Source: Phoronis australis (lineage: Eukaryota > Phoronida > Phoronidae). From it: a stretch of 63,822 nucleotides of DNA. A program made the position numbers and the translations under genes. The stretch covers positions 436,001 through 499,822 of the forward strand of contig NMRA01000330.1 of NCBI GenBank assembly GCA_002633005.1, given 5' to 3'. Shown here one piece after another: positions 13,350-25,480 of the stretch; the first letter of the stretch is position 1, and each line of letters opens with the position of its first letter. The notes beneath the pieces are model-generated. The model had not been told where the DNA came from. It made no database searches and saw only the letters and a list, made by a program, of their open reading frames with translations.

Positions 13350-14165
13350 AACGTTCATATCTATAGTAGCGGATCTAGGATATCACAAGGGAAGGCCAAC
13401 ACTTCGTCTGAAAACATTCAATGCAAAGGCACGTTTAGATGCGCATAGCACCGAATGGGGGGTCCGCCCCCTCCCGCCCAGGAAAATTTTTCTGTTTTTT
13501 CCTCTAAAAATCAAGCATTTTCCTTGATTCCTGAAGTATTATCCANAAAAAAAAAAAGAAAAACGGCAGTGTTCACAGACTCGAACTTACTACCTGGCTG
13601 ATAGAGCGCTCGTGCTTTATTACCACTAAACCACCACGACTTCACTCATGTTCTTGATAATAAGAGATCTACTTGTTCATGGTCCACAGCGTTTGCGCGC
13701 GAAACCTACTTCTTTTTGTAATGCTTATTACACTTTTTATATTTGTGCAATCAGTTCGTAACAAATTTGTTATATTTAAAATATTCTTCAATTGCCCAAA
13801 AGACCAAATAGGCCTACGTTTTTTGTGTTGGAATTAATGACTGGATTGCTTTGGAAATCGTTTTAAGATAAGGTTTGACAAAGAGAGAATTATGAGGTTC
13901 TGAGTGATTCACTAAGGCTTCGATTAAAATTCACATCTTACCAGCAGCTTCTGTTTTTTCATCGTCACTCAGATTCCATTTTCTTTAAAAAAATGTAGTA
14001 ATTTTCTTCATTGCACAGTGAAACAGACGACGGAAACGGAGTCGTAATGCGCAGCGCCACTGCCGGTCGCCTGGGATATCGCGGGAGAGCCTATACATAG
14101 TTTCGTTACGATTGAGCCGTGTTCCGAATTTGACACTTGAAATTGGATCTGAGCCCCCCCCCCCA
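13350..14165 (-). mobile_element. Non-autonomous transposon, copy A (inverted)
   Basis: About 815 bp that is the reverse complement of copy B (15502-16338), with long near-identical blocks. The 3' end reads GATATCCTAGATCCGC on the minus strand and the other end a G-run plus CTCAGATCC. It carries an internal tRNA-like segment. No transposase or reverse-transcriptase ORF is visible, so it would need trans mobilisation. Confidence 0.65.
13571..13639 (-). repeat. tRNA-like pol III head inside transposon copy A
   Basis: On the minus strand an A-box-like TGGTTTAGTGG is followed, at tRNA spacing, by a B-box-like AAGTTCGAGTCT. Equivalent segments sit in copy B (about 16020-16081) and in copy C (about 19163-19223), where the boxes are more decayed. 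This suggests a SINE captured in, or forming part of, the element. Confidence 0.5.
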
Positions 14166-14252
14166 AACACACTGAGACTGCACACATTTAAATCTTGTTT
14201 CCGCCGTATAATGTTAATTACCGGGATTAATTAATAAACTCAACATTTCCCT

Positions 14253-14861
14253 NNNNNNNNNNNNNNNNNNNNNNNNNNNNNNNNNNNNNNNNNNNNNNNN
14301 NNNNNNNNNNNNNNNNNNNNNNNNNNNNNNNNNNNNNNNNNNNNNNNNNNNNNNNNNNNNNNNNNNNNNNNNNNNNNNNNNNNNNNNNNNNNNNNNNNNN
14401 NNNNNNNNNNNNNNNNNNNNNNNNNNNNNNNNNNNNNNNNNNNNNNNNNNNNNNNNNNNNNNNNNNNNNNNNNNNNNNNNNNNNNNNNNNNNNNNNNNNN
14501 NNNNNNNNNNNNNNNNNNNNNNNNNNNNNNNNNNNNNNNNNNNNNNNNNNNNNNNNNNNNNNNNNNNNNNNNNNNNNNNNNNNNNNNNNNNNNNNNNNNN
14601 NNNNNNNNNNNNNNNNNNNNNNNNNNNNNNNNNNNNNNNNNNNNNNNNNNNNNNNNNNNNNNNNNNNNNNNNNNNNNNNNNNNNNNNNNNNNNNNNNNNN
14701 NNNNNNNNNNNNNNNNNNNNNNNNNNNNNNNNNNNNNNNNNNNNNNNNNNNNNNNNNNNNNNNNNNNNNNNNNNNNNNNNNNNNNNNNNNNNNNNNNNNN
14801 NNNNNNNNNNNNNNNNNNNNNNNNNNNNNNNNNNNNNNNNNNNNNNNNNNNNNNNNNNNNN
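14253..14861. other. Assembly gap (609 N)
   Basis: Unsequenced run of N. It lies between two inverted copies of the same element, a context that often breaks assemblies. Confidence 1.
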
Positions 14862-15501
14862 AAGTACTTTTTCAAAACGAGGAAAAAAATAAAACCGAAA
14901 AAAAATTGGTTCGACCCATGTTGGTTCCTAGGTTCGACCGGCCTACGTAAGGAACTAAACACCAATGCTATTTTAACATACTAAGTACGCGTAACATTCC
15001 AAAAAAATCAACGACCACTAACTACAAACTATTAATACACTACATATGCAAACGAATCACGATATATTACTAATAAAACAAAATAATGAAGACTTTTCGA
15101 GCAAGCGGTAGCACATTCAGTTACAAGGAAAAAATGGCGGCGTTCAGGACAAGTTCCTGAACTGATGAGCCGGAAATGTGGGTACGGAAATAACCGATGA
15201 CAACCGGTAAGCATACGCTCAGAGAGAAGGGTCAAATACTGTTACAAAATCGCTTTTGGCAAGAAAGGCGAAAAGAATATAAAGAAAGGGTGTCGAAAAT
15301 AAGAATTTATGTAGTAAGTATTTTCGGATACTGGAACCACATGGGCAGTTTGCAACAAGGACTTTAAGGGCATCCCCTCTTCCGCCTCGAGATGGGACCA
15401 AAAAGAACTCCAGCATTGAGGAGTTGCGTCCCAGGGGTACAGTGTATATGACCGGGAGGTGCTGCTGAGATGTTCACGGACAGTTTCCTACAAAAAGTAA
15501 G

Positions 15502-16338
15502 GGTGCCTAGTTTTTCAAGTGTCAAATTCGGAACACGGCGCATTCGTAACGGAACTATGGCTAAGTATAGAATCTCCCGCGATATCCTAGGCGACCGGCA
15601 GTAACGCTGTGCACTACGACTCCGTTTCCGTCGTCTGCTCCACTGTGCAATGAAGAAAATTTACTTCATTTTTTAAAGAAAATGGAACCTGAGTGATGAT
15701 GAAAAAACAGAAGCTGCTGGTAAGATGTGAATTTTAATCGAAGCCTTAGTGAATCACTCAGAAACTCGCAATACTCTCTTTGTCAAACCTTATCTTAAGA
15801 CGATTTCCAAAGCCATCCCGTCATTATTGCCAACACGAAAAATGGATTTGGTCTTTTGGGGATTGGAAGACTATTTCAAATACGACAAATTTGTTAAGAA
15901 TTGATGGCACAAAGTATAAAACGTGTAATAAGCATTACAAAAAGAAGTAGGCTTCGCGCGCAAACGCTGTGGCCCATACTAAACAAGTAGGTCTTTTAGC
16001 ATAACAGTAGTAGTCAAATCGTGGTGGGGCAGTGGTGACGTACGCCCGTTCTATCCGCCAAGTCGTGAGTTCGAGTCTTCGATACTTGCATTTTTTCCTG
16101 TTTGACACGTTCTCCGTGTTTTTTTTTTGCCTTTTTTTCTTGGATAATACTAGGAATAATAGGAATCAAGGAAAATGCTTGATTTTTAGAGGTAAAAACA
16201 GAAAAATTTCCTGGGCGGGAGGGGAGCAAACCCCCCATTCGGTGCTATGCGCATCTACAATCGTGGTTCAGTTTGCGCAAATGCTTCCAGCCGGACAAAA
16301 TGTTGGCCCCCCCTTGTGATATCCTAGATCCGCCACTG
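15502..16338 (+). mobile_element. Non-autonomous transposon, copy B
   Basis: Direct-orientation partner of copy A. Begins near CAAGTGTCAAATTCGGAACA and ends with a C-run, then GATATCCTAGATCCGCCACTG. The tRNA-like box B (GAGTTCGAGTCTT) is at about 16067-16079. No transposase ORF is present. Confidence 0.65.
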
Positions 16339-16339
16339 A

Positions 16340-18619
16340 CACCTTGATCAAATGCCCAACAAAGATGCGACACTTATCAGGCTTAATAACTCACGTGACT
16401 TTCCAAATAAGGAAGTAAGTGCAATGAGGAACTTGACTTTCTCATATGACCTGGAATGTGTTACGACACGAACACCTAGCACGCAATTTTTTGATATTAC
16501 ATGGGCGAATCACAAAGTGGTGCACAGTATACATACATACCCATAGACATATTAATTAATACTGTGATGTCTAGGCTATGCACTACATACCCCTTGCATT
16601 TTAGCATCTGCAAACACTAATACGACTACCAAAAACCAACTGCGCGCCAATTGACAAGGTTATGATTGACAAATCGGGTGTCACAACTGAACGCTAAGTA
16701 CTCCCACTCGGAAGGACACGCTAACAACTTCTTAAACGGACGGCATAAGTTCGGCGGCGAATTCCATATCCACGTTCACTCAAACGGAGACGAACCCCAA
16801 CTCAACAAAACGCTATGAAACTATCTAGTTGCGCTCTCTCAAGGTCAATTCAGTGCTCACGCGCCGGGAAGTCCTGCTGACTGTTATTTACAAACATTTG
16901 TTAAGTTTTAATAAAGCAACTTCAAAGTCTACTTATTAGATTCTAACTGGAACATACGAAAGCTGAACGCAATTTACAATTGTTAAGTTTACAATAAAAC
17001 TATTAGCAAAAAGTAACTGAGTTTACTTTAATTGCGTAAGCGTGTTTTTACAAACGTTGCGTCATGTGGTTGAAAATTGTCTATTTTTTGGCAAAAAAGA
17101 TTGTTTTTACGGTTCATGCGAGAAAACAAACCTCAGAATTTCGACGAAATTTCCAAGACGGTTTGCCCATGGCATAAACCTGAGACGAGTGTAGGATACT
17201 CTATGTAATTTCGGCTTGCAAGAAGCTGACTGAGCGTGCTGAGGCTGCGACTGACGAGGCTATGTACACATGGCTATATAATCCGAACTGGTATGATATT
17301 CTTATAGATGCCGGTTGGGAAATGCGATATATAGCGACACTAATGAAATTACGACTCCAATAAAGATCAGTTTGAGACAAACATCAAAACCGTAAGTTGT
17401 TTCAATCAAAAGTTGTTCGTAAGGGTACCGGGCAGATTTATTACAAATCCGAAGTATCTAAAAGGTACCTGAATTCAACTTTTAGCACAATCAACAATAG
17501 CAGCATCGAAAAGCCACGACTGGGCAAAAACAAGCCAAGAGTCAACAACTATGTCATTTTTTCAGTCAGTACAGAATCCAAACCTTCATGCGTTGTACAA
17601 AAATCAAAATACCCATCCGGCGCCATTTTGTAATGAAAATGGGAAATGAAATGAATTCAGTCGTGGCTAAATAATAGTGAATAACACCTTATAAGTTTAT
17701 TATTGCTCGCAAAACACTTGCCAAATTTGCTCGGGGGATTTTGAGCGGTCTTGCGTGATAACGATTTTCTCGCAGGAAACTTGATCTACGGCGGAACGTT
17801 ACCCTATTGTCAGTCCATAAAAACCGTCGGTATCTTGCATCGAAGATTTCACACAACCTCTTGACGTAATAGCTTGAGCCTGCCGAGTTATGGGAACCAA
17901 CGCGTTATAGCGTTTTTCAAATGCAGAGCTAAAGTCACCTCGAGGCTTGCAAGAACCAACATACAGCGCCACGTGTTGGTAACACTGCCAATTAAGTTTG
18001 GTGGACAGCGCCACGTGACTTCTCACTCAGTTGCAGTCAAGACCTCGACCTCAATATTAATGAAGATTATAGAAGTTATTGACATACACACTGCAGTTTC
18101 AAACTCAGTTAGACCCCTATGACCCCAAACACACATTGCTTAGTCACCATAATTTTTGCTTTCTATAGCTTAACATATTTTTTCCTGTAACTATTTTTTG
18201 AATTTTAATAAACCGGTTGACGTCATCATTTAGTGATCAATCAGTAACCTCACGTCAGAGATCTACTTCAAATCCGCAAATGCTCGTTCGATACAACCCA
18301 GCTCAGTGAACCGAATACAAAATGTAGGTAGAGCTGCACCCATGTATCCATGCAGAGGTAGGGCATCATAGAGGCTCGCGGCATGGTGACTCTCCACTGA
18401 AGAAGGGCAATTTTGATTTGTACAAGTTCCGCTGCAAAATTGGTCTTTTCGGTTTGAAAGGAACTGCCGGTTCGGTATTCACTGAGACCGCATGCTAAGC
18501 GCACAAAATGACACGGTGTGACAAGATAGAGCCTGGTCTCAAGCAATGATGAACTCAGTTCTTCAGTTGGCGGGAAAGCACTCCTAGTTGTAAGAAACAA
18601 TTTGAGAGCAACTTTTTAA
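16340..18619. other. Intergenic, no gene seen
   Basis: No supportable gene. An inverted, decayed R2 copy is recognisable near 18480-18570 (CAAAATGACACGGTGTGAC and neighbouring sequence). Confidence 0.45.
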
Positions 18620-19565
18620 CGACAAGGGGTACACAGGCGGATTGGGGAGGGGGGGGGGGTAGGTGGAGGCTTGGCGGCCGCAAAAAACAGAACACCAAAA
18701 ATCTNGGGGGGGGGGGGGCTCAGACCCGACTTCAAATTTCCGATTTAGACAATCGGTGCAATCGTAACGGTAACTATGGCTAAGTAATGCCGTTCCTGGT
18801 CGATATGCGCGTTATATCCCACACGACCGGTTGTGACCTCTGCCGGTGCATTACCACTTCCCTTCCACCGTCTGCTCCACTGTGCAATGAATAAAATTAC
18901 TTCATTTATTTAAAGATACATATAACGGAATCTGAGTGATGATGAAGAAACAGAAGCTGCTGGTAATATGTAAATTTTAATCTAAGCCTTAGTGAATCAC
19001 TCTGAAACTCACAATTCTCTCTTCTTCAAACATTAAAATTAAGACGATTTGCAACAAGCGCGTGGTTAACGTCAACCCGTAAATGGAATGAAGCAGGTTC
19101 GCGCGCGAACGGCTGTGGACCATAAACAAGTAGATCTTTTAGCATGGCGTTTTAGTTGAAAACGTGGTAGCGCAATAAAAAACACGCTCGCTCTGACCAA
19201 TAGGTCGTGAGTACGAGTCCTTGCAATTTTACTAATTTCCAGTTTTAAATCACAAGTGGCACCATGACGTGAAAATTTGCTTTGCGGCGACGTCGGATTC
19301 TAGAATGCGATCTGGGTCGTGGGATTTTGCCGCTCTTGTCGCAAATAGCGACGTGGCCAAAGTAGAGCCGCCGAGGGCTGATTACACAAAAATCAGAGAA
19401 AATGCCTGTTTTCAGAGGCAAAAACAAAACGTTCCCCTGGGCGGAAGGGGGAACCCCCCCTTTCCGACTTCCCCGGCCCATTCCGAGTTCGGCGCTACGC
19501 GCAACGCTTCGCGTGATTGTCTACGAGAAAAATTGTTGGGCTCCCTCGGATATCATAGATCTGCC
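18620..19565 (+). mobile_element. Non-autonomous transposon, copy C (diverged)
   Basis: Shares with copies A and B the GGGCTCAGACCC head, the CCACTGTGCAATGAA block, the ACAGAAGCTGCTGGTAA block, the tRNA-like segment at about 19163-19223 and the AAAATGCCTGTTTTCAGAGG region. It is more diverged and carries extra sequence. The left flank has an inverted ATCCGCC-type terminus (GGCGGATTGGGG). Confidence 0.55.
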
Positions 19566-19569
19566 AGAG

Positions 19570-22500
19570 TGGTATGGCATCAAAACTTGCTCTAATTGTG
19601 ACGGTAAGGCGGGTTTAACTTAGTATTGCTGTAAGGGAGGGAGCCTTTTTTGTCTCACTGTCAGACCTCCACTTGCCGCTATATCTTAGATCTGTGCCTA
19701 AGTTGGCGCACTGCGGGAAGGGGACTTTACCCAAAAATTACCAAATGAGCTATATCCACTCTCAGCCGGAATAAGCACGCCATGTAAACACTCATCTACC
19801 TCACTACTAAAAATGTTCTAAAGTTCTACCCAGTCACAGGTGTGAAAACAAAACATAATGGACAGACCGTAATCCCAGCAAATCTTAATTTATTGCATAT
19901 TCCCCAGTACACAGTACTGGGGGGGGGGGGGGGGGNGGGGGGGGGGTGAGAGGGACACTCGGCTACTTTATATTTTCAGTGAAAATCAGGGGAGCTAGGC
20001 CGGGGGCGTGCCAGTAGAGGATGATTAGTAGTCTAGGACTCGGATATACTCATCCAACCTGCCCTTACGTTTGGTTTTGTCGGTTTTTTAGAAACAGCAC
20101 GTAGAGAATGCCAGGAAAAACGATGAATCTTCTTCGAGAATCAAAATTATAAAGTCAAACCTGCATGTCTACTAGCAGTGCGCTGAGCGCGCAGCTCAAA
20201 CCCCGGGGCACCCACGACTTCGTCCACCGGCGTGCTACTCTGGTACCCGCGGTATTTATTGCCTTTGCCGTGGGTACCAGGGCACACGAGTCCGAACCTT
20301 TTGTAATTCATGCTTCGGGGCCTTGTGCGCAACTTCGTATTTGAATTAACTCAAGCGTATATTGATCTATTCACATAAAGTATACATTGTCACGACACGG
20401 GTAGACGTGTGTGTTAACTTACCTAGTTCGCCTGTGTGCAGAGGCGATAGACATCCCATAACAAATGGAGGAAGTTTTTTAACTACAGAAAAAGACACGA
20501 AGTTTTCCAAACCCCTACCGTTGACAAGTGAGTATTGACGTTATATTCCGATATCGATCTAGTGAAACTGATCGCATTCAGCGTGAAATCCCGTGGGTAC
20601 AACAGGTGGTTGGGTTTGTCGAGATAACATATGTTAATACAATGCAGTGTCCAGCTACTTGTAATACAAGTCAGGGTTCCGAATACGAGTGACCAGTACG
20701 TGATTGGGACCTAGTTGGGTGCTTTGATTTGAAATGGCGAGGTGATTTCCGTTGCCACTGGTGAACGCCTCATAAAACGCACATCATACACATGCAGTAT
20801 GTGATGTGACAATTATGTGCGATGCGGGTAAATTAGATGTTTGGTAAGTACATAGCTTATGATGCAGGCTGTAGGGATTGAATTAATCATTAAATAGAGA
20901 TCATTGGTGATGTCTTGACAGCATATCAAGCAAACTGAACTGGTAGCTTGCAGTTTTCTCAAGCGCCCAACGTGACTTTCTGATAAGAGTTAAAAGATCC
21001 TAACGGTAAGTGGGCTAAGTCGGATGTTGCGTAGACTTACTTTGAAAGACGACACGGGATGGAATTGAGTCAAAATTGTCTTGAAGTATTCCAACTTCGA
21101 AGAAGAAGAGTCTGCATTCATATGTGCTATTGGATAAAAGCTTTCACACCAGAAAGTGCACTTCATCCCTAGTTTTACGAACATAACTGGTTCGGAAACC
21201 AACTTCACTGATATTTCACGAATGGTGGAAATTGGTGAATAAGTCTTTTCAGAGGGTACAGTAATTTAAATACTTTTCATTCTGCAGAATTATCTTGTAA
21301 ACCGAAAAACAATGAGCAATGTGGTGAATCGTTCACCTTTACCGAGAGTGGGTTTCGCCCAAGTCAACGCATCGCACACACGTTCGCGCACGTGCCCCGG
21401 TCCTCATAACATATTTGGGATATTTGGTAGCTGCGTAGACTCTAAACTATGGCAATTTTCGTTTTCAGAATGATATGAAGTTGAGTGATTCCAAATCAAT
21501 TTCCTTTAACTTGAACAAATAAAAGTGGTGCGATAACAGTGAAAGTCGCTATGTTCTGGAGTTAAAAACATCAGCAGTCTTAACAGGCGCATTGTTCTTC
21601 CGTTGCTTTCTCATTTTGTTTTGAGTTTTCGTGCCGGCCATACTCCCTTGGCAACTGAAGCTACCCCCCGCCCGTGACAAGCTTGATATAAAGCATTTGA
21701 CGACCTGAGATCGGTTTTTAACGTGAGTAAGAAAAAATATGAGACCGACTTTCTGGTAGTAAATCACCAATTTCGTATCTGAAACACAAAAAAAAACAAC
21801 CTCACCAATAGATCAACTGTCAAACTAGAATCCCCGCAAACATTTATTTATCTGACGATATGTTAATTAACTGAACGGGAATTACGTGCATTTATTGGTG
21901 GATACATGCTACGTAAAGTCGGGCAACTAGTCACGTTAGTCATCCTCTATTGTGTTTAGTGTGAAAAGTCGTCACATATTGCCGCTCATTTCCCATGGTT
22001 TACGTCATAATAAGGAATGGCGAGGCGTTGCCTTTGTGGTAGTTGTGACAACCGTGATGACGCCGTGGCTCTTTTCACTTTCCTGCGGGACATCGGAGAA
22101 AAGCGGATATGGCACACGTTAGTTCAAGAAACTTGCGTATTTGTGGACATGACACACTAGCGCTGGGAATGCTCAATGATGTCCGTGGAGCTAAATAATT
22201 TTCAATAGTAGTTGCTTTTCTTCTTTTTTTCTTTTTGGGATATTGAATTCACGGTTGCGATATGCAGTGTTATAAAGGTGATGACAGTGTAATATCTTGT
22301 CAAAACAAGTAAAGTGGTGGTTTTAATTACTTTAAAAGTTAATTTTTGTCAGAAAACGCGGTTTACTGCCACTTTAACGAAGCAAATTTGTGCAAAATGG
22401 AGAATTTGTATGTCACGGACTGGTGATAACTGACGTCACGTGGGCTGTGCTTACGTGCTGGCAATCTGTATGTTCGTCGTCTTCAATTTCCTCTCGGAGG

Positions 22501-23447
22501 TGAACGACATCTGCGGACGTAGGAGCTTCTGTCATTCGGCACGTCATGTGACTTTCAAACTGTAGAATGATTGGCCGTATGGTGGAGTTTCGCACATATG
22601 CAGATAACAATCATATCTGAGGGACAATCTGAGACTTTTAGGTCAGTGCAGACGGTGATCAGGCAATTCCAAAGCCTGGAAAACTTGCACCCTCCCTTCC
22701 ATCTGTTCATTACATTGACACTGCTTAACTCGTATTAGGCCAAATAGCATAGATGGTTCTGGTCTGAGATTTTTAAGAAAATCGAATCTGTTGTGTGGTA
22801 TTTCTTAGTTTGCTTACTTTTTCAAAAAAAAAGAAAGAGATAAGCGAAAATGATGCGGAATTTGTCTAACTAGTCGTTCGTCATGTCTGCATGTAACGTA
22901 TAATCAAGACGAGTCTACCATAGGCAAAAGTGAAGATTACAGTCTTTTATGTGCAGCGTGTAGGGCACGTTACCGTATCGCATGAATAACGTGTTTTTAA
23001 ACATTCTAAACGATTAAAATATGGGTTGTTTATAACGTGGTACCACTTGTCACTGTCACGTTAATGGTTTATATTCATTGGACTCGCAAACAATTGACAA
23101 GTAGGGCGGTCACAACCAGCATGGAACCTGTCGCCGGGGAATACTACATCCAAACAGTGCGATAAAGGGCACTGACTTGTTGATCTTAGTGACTTTGTAC
23201 TGAGCTAGAAAACATCAAAAGCCATTGTGATTTGATTGCATATCTCTAATTCTCATCGTTGTCTGCCGCACACTCGCAGAAATCAAGGCCGCTGAGTTCC
23301 GATGTGTCACGAGTGTATCTCTGCTTGTAGAGCGTTACACTGCGGCCGTGATGGTAGCAAGTTCGTTTCAAGTTCGTTTCTGGGGTGAGGCTGACGTGTC
23401 GTTGGGGGAGGCGTGTGTCGCCGTAAAATTACCCTCTTAAATTAAAC
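19570..23447. other. Intergenic, no gene seen
   Basis: No exon or RNA gene could be supported. Notable content is a long poly-G run at 19919-19947 and a dispersed fragment near 22750-22810 that recurs near 61335-61390 (GGTTCTGGTCTG then GATTTTT). Confidence 0.45.
19919..19947 (+). repeat. Poly-G tract
   Basis: About 28 consecutive G with one ambiguous base. Such a run is capable of G-quadruplex formation and is prone to sequencing error. Confidence 0.9.
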
Positions 23448-23882
23448 GGAGAAAGTGTCGCCGTGAAATTACGCTCGTAAAATACATTAAGAACGTTCTT
23501 AAATTATACCAATCGGGGTTAACCTAACACACACGAAAAGACACTATAGCTGAGAGCGGAAAACTTGACAATGACTTCTTTCATCCACAATCGCTGATAT
23601 TGCCGCCATGATTTGATCCGATGCATGTGATTGAGATATCAGCGCGCACGTGTGAGTTTTAGAGCAGTAGGTCATTGGCTAGTAGTTAAGAATCCAGATA
23701 CGAGCGTAAGTTTACACCGTTAAAAATTAAATTACGCGCGTAATTTTACGCCGTCAAGGAATAAATTGTGAGCGCAATTTTAAGCCGTAATGAATTGAAT
23801 GAGGAGCGTAATTTTACTCCGTTGTAATTAATGGGGTAATGATACGTAATTACGAGCGTAATTTTAGGGCGGCACTTTCTCC
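23448..23882. mobile_element. MITE, about 435 bp with ~34-bp terminal inverted repeats
   Basis: The left end GGAGAAAGTGTCGCC then ATTACGCTCGTAA is mirrored at the right end by TTACGAGCGTAAT then GGCGGCACTTTCTCC. The interior repeats degenerate CGTAATTTTACGCCG motifs in both orientations. Part of the left end is duplicated just outside it (about 23416-23447). No ORF is present. A target-site duplication is not clear. Confidence 0.7.
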
Positions 23883-24163
23883 TCAACGGCCCATCGTTCT
23901 CTTTTTTATTGAAAACGTGCAGCAAATACGCCCAAAATGTGTACTTGTTTGTCGCCTCATTAGAAATTCAACAACGAAACAAACTGCACTTCGCCCTGTT
24001 TAGCTGGATAAAAAACAAAAATCTGATTAGGCATTCTGCACTACCAAAACCAGTAGCTTAGTATTCCTCACCGTCATAAGATTCTACTTCGATTACCAGC
24101 GCGAACATCGAAACTATCGGCGACTCAAGACAACGTTTCACAATTTATTGGGGTCGGCCAACC

Positions 24164-24750
24164 CTAAAATTTGCGGATTCGGAAATGGCGCATGTACGGA
24201 TTGCCTGTGACAGTTGCCAGCTCATTCAGCAATAATTCGGATGGCATCAGCGTGGTAATGTTTTTACACCCCCAAAGAGCTTCGGTTAAGAATATAACAT
24301 TGAAAGCTAAACAATGGCGAAATGCAAACTTCACACACATTCCTAAAATTGCTATAGGCGTTGTATCCGAGAACATCACAGTCACGATGAACCAAGAAAA
24401 AATATAACTTAATAGAGAAGGACGACGCATGTATCCATAGAATGAAATGCTAAGGTAGATGTAAGATCTCAACGCGTCTCGTGATGCGATTTTCAGCCTT
24501 TTTATCTTTAGCTCTAAATCCCACCCTACGTCTTCACCACGAAAGAGCATCAGCTGTCCTAGGCGTTTTCATACCAGTTTGTTTTTAAATACGGTAGCAA
24601 CGTTTCAACAATGCAAACTTCAAGTAAAAAATTCTCTGCTTGTGGGAAACTCTGTAATGAATTGTCAATGACGACAGGTTTTATTGCTGTATAAAAACCG
24701 TTTATCAAGGCAGTAATAGACAAATCAAACACTGAAAATTTATCGATCAT
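24164..24750 (-). pseudogene. Decayed ORF for a hydrophobic protein, family unknown
   Basis: Two minus-strand reading frames abut. One runs 24750-24559 (63 codons) and the next 24550-24164 (128 codons) in a different frame, separated by stops. The downstream part has hydrophobic stretches (YIFSWFIVTVMF; TPIAILGMCVKFAF) and an ordered, non-repetitive C-terminus, unlike the random ORFs around it. One frameshift would join the two parts. No splice sites were found that would join them in phase. I do not recognise the family. It could be a dead intronless gene or chance. Confidence 0.3.
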
Positions 24751-25129
24751 GTATTTTCAAAAATCTGGCAGTGCTCTGCTTATTAATCCTAGTTATCATT
24801 TGTTTAAATATCACTTACATCCCTCGAGGTATCTTCATAAACGTGAGTAAACATGCTTTACTTGCTAAGCAATTTTACAAAAATCCAATATAAATGTACG
24901 CCGGTTTGCTGTCATTTTATGCCGTTGATATATACATGTAACTATATCTGGAAAGTAATGTGCAATAGCTTGTTGTTTGCATCTCGTATGGGAAAAAAAG
25001 TAGCGTTCCCTTCTACTCTCGTGAGACACTGTTCAATCAGTTCTGGGATATTGGGATATTACCGGTAAGTAAATTTATTACTAATTCATATTATGTTGGA
25101 TCTTATTGACAAGTCAAATATCTACAAAA

Positions 25130-25480
25130 CTGCAGAATTTAACTCCCTGAAAGTATGCATTTTCTGGAAATAGGAAGCCGGTAAAGTTTTATTTTTGTCT
25201 TTATATCAATCTGCCGCGTGACCGTGTCTTTTTAGTAGAATTTAGAAAACAAGAAAGACACATTCTCAACAAAACCGCGGTATCAATCACGTGACCAAAT
25301 TGTGTTAGATACATATGCTGAAGACGAAATCTCAAAAATGCTGCTTCAATTTTTTAAAATTATCACGATTTCGTTTTGTGCAACTTTTCATCTTTTTTAT
25401 GAAGCCCTATTTTGATAGTCCGTCAATGCAAATATTTTAAAAAGCATTTTTTGTAGCGTTTTGTAAAACAGTACATGGAG
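25130..25480 (+). repeat. Dispersed repeat family R1
   Basis: Shares with 42650-43090 the ordered blocks TGCATTTTCTGGAA-like, GTGTCTTTTTAGTA, GAAATCTCAAAAA and a final TTTTGTGCAAC/TTTATGCAA-like block. An inverted copy is at 1240-1500. Confidence 0.55.

Noticed and set aside
14240-14965. Long minus-strand ORF through the N gap
   Set aside because: Open only because the gap is unsequenced.
20147-20332. tRNA-like segment on the minus strand
   Set aside because: A degenerate B-box-like GGGGTTTGAGCTG is present, but no matching A box or stems could be supported.
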